Source of the DNA: Himantopus leucocephalus
Taxonomy: Eukaryota > Chordata > Aves > Charadriiformes > Recurvirostridae
DNA length: 64,000 bases
Assembly: GCA_003993805.1 (NCBI GenBank)
Contig: RSEF01000005.1
Coordinates: forward strand, 21,948,510-22,012,509
Direction of reading: 5' to 3'
Part shown: positions 52,956 through 64,000 of the stretch, piece after piece
Layout of the letters: each line of letters begins with the position of its first letter
Position numbering within the stretch: the first letter of the stretch is position 1
The notes under the pieces: model-generated
Databases searched by the model: none
Told to the model about the DNA's origin: nothing
What the model saw: only the letters and a program-made list of their open reading frames with translations
Program-made: the position numbers and the translations under genes

Positions 52956-53494
52956 CTCTACTAAATTGCAGAAAGAAAGATATTTTCTCAGAGGTTCGTG
53001 GCCGCTGGCCTTCAAGGCTGAGGACGGCTTTCACCTTTTAAGACAGGGCCACACCATGCTGCATCATGTTCAAAGATGTTCTTAATAAACCAACATGACT
53101 CTCTAGGGATCCAGAAGCTGCCAGTCCAGAGGACAACTGATGTTCACCAAAACCAAATAATCTCTAGTCTCTTTAGAGCTTTTCATCTCAGTCCTTACAA
53201 AAATAAGAAAACCAGTTTAACAGAAAAATAATGAAACAGACTGTAACAGTCTGAAGTGTAAGCAGTATCTTTACAGTGGATCAGTGCTCCCCGTCTTTCA
53301 GCACATAATCTCTACTTTAAATGGGATCAGCTACCAAACATGAGCAATTAGTGGCATACAATATGCAAATACTGGTAATACCTATTTCTTGCTATAAAGC
53401 ATCTAGCAAATGTAACATTTTTCTCTAGCTAAACTCTGCACGCAAAACAAATGTTACTATGCCAGTGTTCATACAACAGTTCCAAATAGTATTA

Positions 53495-53660
53495 GCTTAG
53501 AATTGAAGTAAAGCACATTATCCTTCACAATAATCTTTAAAGAAATAGGATTTTTTTAATGAAAGAGTTTAATAACAGAATGTTAAGATTTTGAAATGTG
53601 GTTTTCTTTGGTGGAATTAAATAGAATGTTTTCATCCTTTAAAATTAAGTGCACAAAAAA
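53495..53660 (+). repeat. Old direct repeat, copy B
   Basis: The partner of the segment about 690 bases upstream, in the same orientation. The best block, TAATCTTTAAAGAAATAG at 53530-53547, is exact, and GTTAAGATTTTGAAATGTG at 53582 differs by one base. Between the blocks this copy has a T-run and several insertions. Confidence 0.7.
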
Positions 53661-53740
53661 TCTTAATTTTAAGACCACCAACTGTGATCATGCTAACAGC
53701 AATGGAATTGATGAAATAGGATACATAATTTTAATTCATG

Positions 53741-53760
53741 GGTTCCCATCCATGGGAACC
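53741..53760. other. Perfect inverted repeat, 9-base arms and 2-base loop
   Basis: GGTTCCCAT, CC, ATGGGAACC. It is more GC-rich than the surrounding DNA and falls about 80 bases after copy B of the old direct repeat. Confidence 0.8.
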
Positions 53761-56007
53761 TCTTGTTCTTCAATTTCCCTGTTGCAGTTACATTGTTAAG
53801 TGGATGAAACAATTTTTTTCTTTTTTCTTTTTATTTTCATACTGCCATGACATTTGTTTCATGTATAACCAGGCCTACAGTGTCCTTTTATGACCCTTGT
53901 AGCTACACCAACACTGGAAACAACCTGCAAAGAGATTTAGTAAAATACACAGCATAACTAGCTACTGGGGAGAATTTCAGACTGTATTTTGGAGTATTTT
54001 TACAATCGGTTATCAGTTTTGTATATATATATAAAGACCAATTAACTTAGACACTACATGTCCGTAAGAATAGCCTATGTAAAAGAATGAATTCTGGAAG
54101 AAAATGCCTCTGTGAAATAAATTATTCGACCGTTTTGGCAGACAGCTTGTCCTTTATCCTATGCTTCAGTGGAAAGCAGAAGAAAATGTAACTGGAGCAG
54201 CCTTGTAACATAACATACATAAATCTTTTCTGAGCTATTTGGTGGCAATTTAAATGCCCTTAAGCGTGCAGACTGATGGTCTTGATAATTGTTTTCCCAG
54301 TCATTTGGGAATCTTCTAATCATTCCTTAAATTTTGCATCAGTAACACCTGTACTCTCTCAACAGAGACTTTTGGGACTGTGGGCAGAACTAGATGCTGA
54401 TGTAACTCCAAATTTCACTGCTAAGAACATGTGAGCAGACAGCATTTGGCTCAGTGGAGATGTTATCTACATGTGAACAATGAATATTAACAAGTCACTT
54501 CCCGCCTGCAGATTTAGGTAGAGTTGCTTTGTACTGTTAAAAAAATGCCAGTATTTTCTGTACGTAGTTTATATATCCATTGAGTAAATTTGAATGTCAC
54601 TTAGGGAATACACATTTGGATGAAAGGAGCTATAGAAATTGACCTGATGTAGTGAATCTGAGTACAAATTAATTCATTTATCATGAGACAGATATCTTCA
54701 CAGGCGAGTATTTTCCTATATCCCACTCAGCCTCCTTTCACATTTTGCCATTGTTAGAAGAGACAAGATAAATCCCACAAACTTTATCAGTTACCAAACT
54801 TCCTTTTCTCTTCATGTGACTGACAAAGAAAATAAAAATGATTGAGAATCAATTGTTCTTGTAAAGCTTTTAAGAACAGTCTGCAGCCTTCCAGCAGTTT
54901 TATTCAGCTATATGCACGTCAGCCAACTATAGCCCTTTTGTTATTAATTAGATTTAATTCATTTTCAATATGTCTTCATTTATACATTCAATATTGTAGA
55001 AACCAGCACCACTATACACTCACCCCTTTCCACATAGATTAGTTGCACTCAGACAACAAGTATCTTCACTGTCAGACCTGGAATCACCTTAGATGGAATG
55101 TTTCCCCAGTGGCTCATTGACTTCAGCAAAACTGTCACCGTCTACAGAAAACAGATCTAACCTTCTGCTAGGGAAAGCTTTATAGGCTTGCGTCTGTGGC
55201 ATCCATTCAAAATATTGCAGTACTCACACTTTGGAGAAGTGGCTGTAGCAGATCAGCATAAAGATTCATCCAGCCCGGTATGCTGCCACGAGAAATGGCC
55301 ATAAGTGAGTGCCTGCCCAGAGGTCACACAGTGGTAACTCTCTGATATACTTTCCCAGCTCCAGGAGTTTGTGGCTTAGAGACTTTCTGAACCAAAAATG
55401 GTATCGCTGTAGTTAATAATCCCCTCATGGATCTGTCTTCCATTCTAATTTGTCTAAATGTGTTTCGACACTATGTAAATGTTTAAGCATCTACAGCACC
55501 CTGTTGCAAGGAATGCTTCAGCTTAATTATGCATTGTGTGAGAACAGAAAGCCTGATCTGCAAAGGGCAAACTTAGCTCCTAAGAGACTTGACAGTTAGC
55601 CTGGCCTTTGGAAAGGATTTAGGATGAATTTACTGTGATGGGCTCCTTATGATTAGAAATGCCATCTTGTACGTTATCTGGGACTGGATACCTGCAAAGA
55701 AGTTCCTGAAATGAGAGCTATAGGACGTAGATATGCTCCTGCATTGGAATTAGGTGCTTCCTTAACAGACAGTCGGGGTGAAGGGAAGAGCCACCAAGAG
55801 CAGGGGCTGCCTGGGACTGAACAGAGGGCAAAACATGACAAGCAGAACCTGAGCTGGCAGTGTTACGTGTGACAACTGAAACCGAGCTTGGCTCAGGTTG
55901 TGGACTGATATTAATCATCTGTGAGCTGGGGATAAAAGCTACCAGCATGCAAATTGTAATGGGAACAAACCCTGGATTTGCTGTTATTCACGGAATTTTG
56001 TCACTTT
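53761..56007. other. Unique sequence, no gene seen
   Basis: Only short frames (up to 76 codons). Nothing beyond small AT-rich runs such as the TATATATATA near 54022. Confidence 0.55.
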
Positions 56008-56119
56008 TGCCTTGCCTTGCCTTGCCTTGCCTTGCCTTGCCTTGCCTTGCCTTGCCTTGCCTTGCCTTGCCTTCCCTTCCCTTCCCTTCCCTTCCCTTCC
56101 CTTCCCTTCCCTTCCCTTC
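56008..56119 (+). repeat. Compound pentanucleotide microsatellite, (CTTGC)12 then (CTTCC)9
   Basis: From 56011 twelve perfect CTTGC units run to 56070, and from 56071 nine or more perfect CTTCC units follow, passing into a T-rich CTTTTTT tail to about 56140. The change of unit is abrupt, a single G to C difference that then spread by slippage. The array lies on a pyrimidine-rich strand with no interruptions, so it is likely polymorphic in length. It is read through by a 116-codon open frame (55860-56210) that is a product of the repeat: pentamers keep a frame with a five-residue period. Confidence 0.98.
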
Positions 56120-56140
56120 TTTTTTCTTTTTTTCTTTTTT

Positions 56141-58699
56141 AAATGAAAAGACTATGTTAGGTACTGAGGCTCTGCCTCACAGAAGAGCTGGAAATAATGA
56201 TCTCATATAAATGGATTAATGTAATGTATTTAAAAATGAAAAGGATTAAGCTCTTGCTAAATTATTTAGGTCTGCTTATGAATATACATACAAGTATAGA
56301 CAGAGCTTTTCCTTTTGTTTTTCACTTGAAGATTGGATGTCTTTTAAGAAAAAGAAAGAAAAAAACTATATCAAATAAGGATGAAATTGGAATCCTTCTC
56401 CCTTATTTAACTGAGCCTTCGCTCTGTAAACAAATGTGACCCCTGTTTTGTGTTGGTGCTATTAAAGATGCTGATTGCTGCATTCAGCCCCAGACATTTT
56501 TTCACTTGAGTTACAGGAAATGAGATGAGAACCTCTCCTCAGATGAAAATATAATTCCACTGTGATTCAAACACATTGTAAAGATGGCTGGATTTCCACA
56601 CAGACAAAGCTGTGAGCCACCATTAGATCACTAGTATATCTATAAAGGCTAGTCATGCTGAGACAGTGACAGGTGCATACATTAACACATCCCAAGCTCA
56701 TAGTTAAGATCTGAATCTGAGGAATTTCAGGCCGAGTTATGCATAAATATATTACAAGAAAGACAGGAGAGCAATGACAACCAAAATTATAATTGTAAAG
56801 GGCTTCTTTTCTAACGCCATGCTTCAACCACTCAAAAACCTCAAAAACTCACTCTAGTGATTTAAATATTCCTAATTTTAGCATCTTCAACATGGCACTA
56901 GAAAAATCTGAGCAGGAACATTTCAGCCATTTCATTTGAATAGGAGAGTGAGAAAAAAGTAATGCAACTTAGCCATTATAAAAAGATTATTTCAATGATC
57001 TTCTGAGCAGTATAAATGATGAAGCACCAGTAATTGTGAAGGTGAAATACAAAGAAATAACCTTCACTGAATATGCATTCATATGTGCTCTAATTCACAT
57101 ACAATGTAAAACTTACATTGGAAAATTGGCTTACATGGCACACAAAAAATTCGATATGGTACAATCTGACATCTTCTGACAAAACTGTTCCATTTTAACC
57201 AGCATCTTGTATGTTGATTTATGACAGTTTCTGTATCATAAATTGCAACATGTTGTAGGCAATATTATTTTGGTACCAGATAAAGACATGAAAGAACCTC
57301 CTACACTGGAATTGTTATATGTTATTTCAGAAATATAACTTACATCTCACACTGAATCTGACACAGGCAAGAGAAGTTCTGAGATAGTGTTTACTTTATA
57401 GTCTAAGAGATGAGAAGGGTTGGGTTCTCTTGCTACAACCAATCAACCCTCCATGCAGTCTTACCTGAAGACAGGTAAGCTACTTAGCTAGCCAGATAAT
57501 AGGTTCAGCTTCATACATTCACTATGCATGGAAAGCAAAGTCATCCAGAAGCAAGTGATCCGAATACTCAATGTTCATTTCAACAAATAAATTGTGTCCA
57601 TTTTTTGATCTGACAGGATATGAAAATTACAAATATTTTCATGTAGTGACTGAAAATAAAAAGCAACTATCCTTGTTAAACAAATACAATCTAAACTTCA
57701 GCAGGTAGTTTTAGAAACCCTAAGAGTCTCACAATAAGTTTTATAAAGACTTGAAGGCTAAGGATTTTTCGTTTTCCTCATCTCATTTCCCCTGTCAGTA
57801 AATGGAACTAAAAGACTTCAAGTCTCAATAAAACTGTCAAAGTCTAACCAGTTATTCTAGTCCAACTTCAACGTGTGGTATTCTCCATTCTAAATCCTGC
57901 TTGTCCTGAAACCAACTTTATGCTGGGATATTTTCGCTTACCATAGCATCATACTGTGGGTATAAGGGAAGGGAAAGCTTTAGCACATCAGCCAACCAAG
58001 TAGAATAGATGGTCCCCTGTATAACTGCTTGAAAATTTGTTACTCAGCCTCAAAATATGAATGCTGTCTTAGACATTCAGCCAACATATTACTTGGTGCT
58101 AGGTAATTTAGGCATTTTTAGACAGCTCTTCTCATAGCACAATTCCTTTTAATTATGTCATAATGTAACATGTCCTAATACTACTGATACTTCATGGAAC
58201 AGTACAAAAGCACTGTAAAAAATAAACACCTTTGCTTTTAGTTGAGGTAGGCCTTTCCCATTTACAATATATATCCACACCTCTGCCACATATAGGACTT
58301 GTCATACAGGTTTTTTCTTAAAGGACCAGGTATATCATGCTACGATAATAAAACTGTGATATTCAGCCTATGGTATCAGATTCCTCTTGTTCTCCCTACA
58401 TGAGAAATACATTTACAGCTGACAAAAATGTAGACAAATAATTTTGACAAAAAATTTTTGACAAATAAACAGAATCCTCAGCATTCATGTTTTGCTGAAA
58501 GTTCATCTTCATGTGTCACCATCACTGATACGAGTTAAGATCAGCAAGCCAAAGTCTATCCAGTGAAAGGGTAGGAGCAGCACAGTGCTGAGTTTCTTTT
58601 ACACCTTGGCAGAATATTTGCTACTTAATTTTGTGACTGCCCCATGTTTTGTGCATGGTTGGAGAACAAGAGACGCAAGTCATAAATTGAAATGGGAAA
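56141..58699. other. Unique sequence, no gene seen
   Basis: Frames up to 86 codons, unrecognised. The plus strand appears A-rich, the reverse of the 41-50 kb stretch. Confidence 0.55.
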
Positions 58700-58903
58700 T
58701 TCCAGCCGGATGTAAGGGAGGAAAAGAAATCACTGTGAGGTTATAATGCAATCTCCATCCTGGAGGTCTATAAGACCCAAACAGACAAAACTTTAAGCAA
58801 CCTGGTTTACATCTAGTACTGATCCTGCTCTGACCAGGAGGCTTGACTAGAGACCTCGGGAGGTCCGTTCCAACTGAAAGGAGTGTCTGATTCTATGAAC
58901 CTG
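58700..58903 (+). mobile_element. Older CR1 LINE 3' end, plus strand
   Basis: The sequence carries a decayed form of the CR1 tail: a CACTGTGAGG block, CATCCTGGAGGT, TTTAAGCAACCTGGTTTA, TGATCCTGCTCTGACCAGGAGGCTTGACTAGA, then the GAGGTCCGTTCCAACT block and one copy of GATTCTATGA at the end. Compared with the copy at 60.3 kb it is more diverged, has a shorter gap between blocks and only one octamer, which marks it as a member of a different and probably older subfamily. The start is approximate. It lies in opposite orientation to the 60.3 kb copy, about 1.3 kb away. Confidence 0.85.
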
Positions 58904-60241
58904 TTTGATGCTTACAATTTTGAATACAGAAAAAAAGGATTCACTTCAATTTCTGTTTTTAAATACTATAAGAAAATGATAGAAATATATGTAACAGTAG
59001 CTGATATGTACTCAGAAGAGAAATGTTTCTTGTCAATGGATCAAGAAAGGGGTGTCAAGACTGTCTCACTTGAAATCAATGGCATAAATTCCCATGAGTA
59101 ATGTCAGAGTTAGGATTTCATTTCATCTGTTACCTTGATAAGCACTCTCCATAAAAATGCAAACTGTTCATATCCAAAAACTAAACATCATTATGCATCA
59201 AAAGAGTGCCAAAACTAAGCTACCAAGCTTTAAAGAAAATATGTACTCATCCATAGCACTGACTTTGAAGCTATGGGAAAAACAAAGAACTCTATTTGGT
59301 CACCAACACTTTAGATACTTCAGTTTGGAAATGTTTGTCCTATCCTGAGATTCAACTTATGAATCTGCCAAATAACCATATTATGAAGGCTGTAGAAGGA
59401 ATTAGCAGACAGTGATGCGACATTATAAGATTCTCACCTTGATAGTATTGCTAATCTTCACATTGTGTATGCGAATTTAGAGTGCAATTTCTTGATAAGG
59501 AGGATGCTGAAAAGAGAGAGATAAGGACTGACCTTTTCCTAACCTCTCCTATTAGAGTCCACCATGGGAATAAGGTTTTTTTTCTGGAAAACTGAACACA
59601 GGAATTCAGTCTGAAATGACAAAATAATTGTCAGCTTTTTGATGGCCACCTCTTTTAAAATAAAATACAACTCGAAATTCTCTAGACTGTATGTCAGCAG
59701 CTTGTCATCCAAATAGAAACTGACCTACACATTTTTCAAGCTGAAAACAAGGAAATATTGTGCAATTACGCTTGTGGTTATCTCAGTATAAATTTCAGTT
59801 TGATTGCATTTGAAATTCCTTCAGATATATATTCTGTGTGCATCAGGTCCTCATGCTTTGCTAGCACAAATATTATGAAAAAGACTTTGAAGCCTGAATA
59901 ATTACATTTTGTATGAAAGAAAATGTAAATGAGATTTTCATAAGCTCATTTTAAAAGCAACAGTTCACATACATTATACTGGATGGCAGTCTGACTCATT
60001 CAAGAAAGAAGAGGAATAACATGTCTTATACAAGTAGTTGTAATTAAACAACCATACGAACCTTTGAACTGAGTCCACTTAATAAGACATAAGCCGTCAT
60101 CCATTACCAATTCAGTTTATAATTTTCATTGGCATTTTCTATTATTGTTTACCTGTTTTTCAAAATTATCTGGTGAACATCAATGAGCAAATTATTTTCC
60201 AGCATCAAAAACATGTAAAAACTTCTTCAGATAAACATATT
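58904..60241. other. Unique AT-rich spacer between two opposed CR1 fragments
   Basis: Two small plus-strand frames (72 and 63 codons) are visible, with no family resemblance and no splice context. Confidence 0.55.
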
Positions 60242-60600
60242 TCATAGAATCATAGAATCATAGAATCATAGAATGGGTTAGGTTGGAAGGGACATTAACG
60301 ATCATATAGTTCCAACCCCCCTGCCATAAGCAGGGACACCTCCCACTAGACCAGGTTGTTCAAAGCCTCATCCAGCCTGGCCTTAAACACCTCCAGGGAT
60401 GGAGCTTCCACAACTTCTCTGGGCAACCTGTTCCAGTGCCTTACCACCCTCACAGTGAAAAATTTCTTCCTAATATCTAATCTAAATCTACTCTCTTCCA
60501 GTTTGAAGCCATTCCCCCTCGTCCTATCACTACACTCCCTCTTAGAGTCCCTCCCCAGCTTTCCTGTAGGCCCCTTTAGGTACTGGTACACCCCTTTAGG
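60242..60600 (-). mobile_element. CR1 LINE 3' end, 5'-truncated, minus strand
   Basis: Read on the minus strand, the segment holds the end of CR1 ORF2, then the conserved 3' untranslated region (the AACAACCTGGTCTAG block, a CAGGGGGTTGGAACTA block, and a CTTCCAACCTAACCC block), and finishes with about four copies of the octamer ATTCTATG at 60242-60275. CR1 lacks a poly(A) tail and ends in exactly this short octamer array. The 5' boundary near 60600 is where coding similarity stops, consistent with the 5' truncation common to almost all CR1 insertions. The orientation is opposite to the CR1 copies at 58.7 and 63.6 kb. Beyond the 5' side the plus strand shows TTTA repeats near 60655-60670. Confidence 0.96.
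60346..60600 (-). pseudogene. C-terminal end of CR1 ORF2
   Basis: The minus-strand frame contains QYLKG, then [20 protein letters not shown], then [20 protein letters not shown] and finally [19 protein letters not shown] before a TAG stop. This is the familiar tail of avian CR1 ORF2, which follows the reverse-transcriptase domain. The reading frame continues open a little further, to about 60648, but the residues upstream of QYLKG no longer look like CR1. The frame is intact here yet covers only the last 80 or so codons of a protein that is normally around 900-1000 residues, so it cannot act. Gene predictors often report such tails as small hypothetical proteins. Confidence 0.9.
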
Positions 60601-63600
60601 CATTTCACGATCTTCTTCTAAAAAACTCCATGAAAAGAAAGAGGGCATTCATTCTTTATTTATTTATTAAATTAATTCCGTTGTACAGCTGTTGTAAGGA
60701 AAATTGCATATAAAGAGGCTACACAAAATAGTATTCTGTTTGGACAGTGCTGTCTCATGTAAAAAACTGTTTCACAACAATATACAAATTCTGGCAACAT
60801 TACAAAAATTTTCTTAAAAAAATCAAAATTAGAATGCAGTATTGACTTCAGTATTGTTTCATTTTTATGCTGACTACTCATTTGTTTATATTATTTGCCA
60901 TGTTATGTCCACACTACTGAAACAAAATACTTCAATATTTTGTGCTTTTTCTTTTTTAAAAAAAATACCTGTCTATGAAACATTTTGAAATGTCAGCTTT
61001 TCCACTTGGTTGAAGATGAAAATTATTCTCAAAATGTGAGAACTTCCAGACAAGTAAAATTTCCGTTTTCCTAGCAAAGGTAACAATGAAGCCCCATGTT
61101 CACAAGATGCTTTTTTTTTTTTGCTGCTTACCCTTCCATGCTCTTATGACCAGGAACTGGTCAGTGGCTCCGCATGAGCAAAAATCCCTTCAGCTGACAG
61201 TAAATGCGCCCAAATCAGGACAAACCATCAGAGGCTGGGCACGTGTCTGTACATACCACTGCACACACAAATACTTTTACATGACTGATTTCCTCAGTAT
61301 CTTGAATGCTGAAGGAATGAATTTTTAGGGACAAAAGATAAAGATGATAACCTTAATGAAAAATCAAACCAGTAACATGCTCATGTTAACTAAGATGGCA
61401 GTGTTAGATGATCTTTTGAGGAAAATAAGATAAAAAACTGTTAGTATGATTATCTCCAGTTACCTTTGTCTTGAAAATCAGTTACACAGCTGGTATGCAA
61501 TACTGATAAGGTTGTGACCTGTCTGGCAAACACAAAATCCTTCCCTTTGTTCAAAGGAATGAGTGCCAATAATACTTCTTACAAATACTTCACTACCCAC
61601 TTGCAAGAAACTGTTTTAGGATGTATTAAAAGATTTTGTTAGAAAAGATCAAGAGCCTACCCTTGAAAGTCCTGCTAACAAAGTGGAACACAATTGAGAA
61701 ATGTATGAGAAAATCTCTCATTTGAATTCAGTTATTTGAGACAGAAATGAAATGTCCTTTTTCCACACTAAATTTATATATATAACTCTTGGCCATATTA
61801 TGTGTGTCATAATTTTTCCCAAACTCCTTTTCCTCCTTTCTTTACTAGTTGTTGAATCTTCACTAAGTTCCATGGGCTCTCTAGTTTCATGAACATGGAA
61901 AGTGTCAACATTTAAAATATTAGTTGGTTTTATCCTATATATTTGATTTAACAAAGAACATACAAATACCTGTTTGTTGGCAGTATGGACTAATGACTGG
62001 AATAGCATCAACACAGTCTATTAATGAAAATTCAAGAATAAAGAGCTGAACAATAAAACACTATTAAGACAAAGAACTTCCACAGATGTTAGAATGTTTT
62101 TGGAAATTTGAGGGGTAAGGGGAAAAAATGCCTGATATGACTACTTCATTGCCAAATAATATATTTATTTATTTATTTCTATATAATGAACATATTATGA
62201 ATAATTGACAGTTCAGAGGTATTACTAACATATTTGTGAAAAAGTAAGCATCAATTTACAATACTGAACAATGATATATATACCTACTATTAAAGACAGA
62301 ACTGTGTTACCTTCTCAGACACATAATTTTAGTCTAATGAAATATTTCTGAAGATATAAGAATAAAAATATGAAAGAAAATGAACTGGTATCCCTGACTT
62401 TCAGAGAAAAAGAAATGTTTATATAGACGACATGCAGAAGTAATATATAAGTAAGATCATAAAATTATAATGCAAATATAGAAGAAATTTTTGTGTCTAA
62501 AGTTTTGAAAATGTATGTGATATCCTGGTGGATAGACATTATAGTGCAGCTAGTCCAAAACAAAATTCAGTGTCAAAATTAAGTAGTTCTTTCTGCGCAT
62601 GGAATGTGCATGTATATGTATATATACATAGAGAAACACTTGGAAGTAAATATATATACTTGTATGTGTGTATATATACATACATGTATACTTGGAAATA
62701 AAGTAGCATCATGTTCAGTATTTTTGGTAGTAATAAGTATATTGAAGGACTGTAACGCAGCATAAGTAATATCATCAGGATTTCCCTAAAAATCTTTTAA
62801 CTGTATATTCCAAGAGAAAAATATCTCAAATTAAAGGGTTTTTATTTTTTTTTCTCATTTTCACCCAGCTTTTCTAGTTTTACCTCACCAAGATCTTGTA
62901 AACATTTTTTTTTTCCCCTTCATTGTTTTTCTGGAACCCCTCAGACCTCAACTCATTTTTATGTATTCCATTCTATTTCTGCCACTGGAGTTCTGCATAT
63001 CAGCTGTCAAGTCTCTCTTCCTTGAAAGTATTTACATTGTGTCTTTATTGGCAATGCCAGGAATATTATTAAAAAATAAAAGAAAGTAATAAATTCAGTG
63101 CAATAATTTATTTGCTGCTTTTTCTATTTGAAAATAGTCCCCTCACAGAACTTGAATTCTGAAACTACATCAGTTGTTTTAGTTGTTTGCTCATGTACCC
63201 TATGGATTTTGGCATTCTATAGTCTTAGACCAATAATTGTTCACTATTTATTTGTAGGTAATTTTTGATCCCAAGTTAGGCACCAGATACTAAAAAAGGG
63301 ACTGTAAAGAACTTGATTCTCAAGTTATGGCAGCTTTGCACAAAATACAGAAAGTTAAAGTCGAACAACAGCTGAAGGCAGTTTCTGAGAATCTATAGGT
63401 TTCCCTATGGATCCTGGAGTTTTTCTACCACTTTCACTTCCAGGATACACTAAAAAGACAAGGTAACAATGATTCCAGACTCCATTCCTGTCCAAAATTC
63501 ATAGTTGGTAAGAAAATGTGCTATTTGGTGGTTTTCAGGCCTTTGGTGACACTTAGAAGGCATGTTTGCATCAGCACGTGCATTAGAAGGAATGTGCATC

Positions 63601-63604
63601 AAAT
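60601..63604. other. Unique AT-rich sequence, no gene seen
   Basis: Very AT-rich, with TTTA repeats at 60655-60670 and 62163-62178, and the TA/TG repeat at 62.6 kb. The 98-codon minus frame at 61718-62014 has no recognisable family. Confidence 0.55.
62606..62690 (+). repeat. TA/TG-rich imperfect dinucleotide repeat
   Basis: Alternating TATATA and TGTATG segments are interrupted by GAGAAACACTTGGAAGTAAA. The phrase ACTTGGAA(G/A)TAAA occurs twice (near 62638 and 62690), suggesting a small internal duplication of about 50 bases. Confidence 0.7.
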
Positions 63605-64000
63605 ATGGTGCCATCATATTCGAGAAGTCATGACAGACCAGTGAAGTTCCTGCTCACTGGAAAAGGGGAAACATAACCCGCATTTTTAAAAAGGGAAAAA
63701 AGGAAGACCCAGGAAACTACAGACTGGTCAGCTTCAGCTCTGTGACCAGCAAGAACATGGAGCAGATCCTCCTGGAAACTATGCTAAGGCACATGGAAAA
63801 TAAGGAGATGACTAGTGACAGCCAACATGGCTTCACCAAGGGCAAATTGTGCCTGACAAATTTGGTGGCCTTCCACAACAGGGTTACAGTGTTGGTGGAT
63901 AAGGGGATAGCAATCAACGTCATCTACCCAGACTTGTGCAAACCATTTGACACCATCCCACATGACATCCTGGTCTCTAAATTGGAAAGACATGGATTTG
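63605..64000 (+). mobile_element. CR1 LINE fragment, reverse-transcriptase part of ORF2, cut by the window edge
   Basis: CR1 is the dominant non-LTR retrotransposon of birds and reptiles; its ORF2 encodes an endonuclease and a reverse transcriptase that copy the element into new sites by target-primed reverse transcription. Translation of this segment follows the avian CR1 ORF2 pattern: an IIFEKS block, then [11 protein letters not shown], then [13 protein letters not shown], then [13 protein letters not shown], then a degenerate form of the KAFDTVPH block. The left limit is inferred from where the resemblance fades, which suggests either the usual CR1 5' truncation or simple decay. The rest of the element, including the catalytic FADD region and the 3' octamer tail, would lie beyond base 64000. 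It is on the opposite strand to the CR1 piece near 60.3 kb. Confidence 0.92.
63613..64000 (+). pseudogene. CR1 ORF2 reverse-transcriptase remnant with an internal stop
   Basis: The frame reads from 63613. A TGA stop at 63631-63633 falls where related CR1 copies usually have tryptophan (the FEKSW position), a typical TGG to TGA decay change. After that stop the frame stays open for 122 codons to the window end, covering the fingers and early palm of the reverse transcriptase. Several normally conserved positions are changed: the usual NYRPVSL is NYRLVSF, and YLDLCKAFDTVPH appears as [13 protein letters not shown], losing the aspartate-neighbouring alanine. No start codon context belongs to this piece. 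It is a dead copy; the long stop-free run after the TGA suggests moderate rather than great age. Confidence 0.88.

Noticed and set aside
55860..56210. 116-codon open frame with repeated CLALP and SLPFP units
   Set aside because: The repeats are the translation of the pentanucleotide microsatellite, which keeps a frame regardless of coding.
1..64000. CRISPR arrays, operons, tRNA or rRNA genes
   Set aside because: No regularly spaced repeats, cloverleaf-like segments or rRNA cores were seen, and the sequence is clearly vertebrate nuclear DNA.

Overview
This is an AT-rich stretch of vertebrate nuclear DNA, almost certainly avian. The evidence is three CR1 (chicken repeat 1) LINE fragments. One ends in the diagnostic ATTCTATG octamer tail, one carries the avian CR1 ORF2 C-terminus, and one carries the CR1 reverse-transcriptase core. 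A diverged avian-type LTR-like repeat is also present. Interspersed repeats are sparse, as is usual in birds, and there are no bacterial features such as operons, ribosome binding sites, tRNAs or rRNAs. Single N characters sit in homopolymer runs or at repeat joins, which points to a draft assembly.

No complete protein-coding gene is recognisable. All open frames are short (longest 167 codons), mostly low in complexity or overlapped by open frames on the other strand, and none matched a protein family I know except the CR1 pieces. The window reads as intergenic or long-intron DNA.

Layout: 1-6 kb is unique sequence with one candidate minus-strand exon (about 4.0-4.1 kb) and a G-run with an N. 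A modest CpG-rich patch lies at 6.2-6.5 kb. Two near-perfect duplications, each abutting a single N, lie at 9.04-9.34 kb and are probably assembly artefacts. A true CpG island with a C-run of uncertain length lies at 13.69-13.95 kb and is the best promoter candidate, with splice-donor-like sites leading away on both strands. From 14 to 40 kb the sequence is unique, with G-quadruplex candidates and two weak exon candidates (26.7 and 34.9-35.2 kb). An LTR-like fragment lies at 40.0-40.6 kb. From 41 to 56 kb the sequence is T-rich on the plus strand by eye, with perfect hairpins and an old 130-bp direct repeat at 52.8/53.5 kb. A compound CTTGC/CTTCC pentanucleotide array sits at 56.0-56.1 kb. The last 6 kb hold the CR1 fragments at 58.7 (+), 60.2 (-) and 63.6-64.0 kb (+, running off the window edge).

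There is no gene pathway to describe. The functional candidates are the CpG island and possibly a few exons. I found no convincing novel system, and exon calls made without alignment or transcript data are kept at low confidence.
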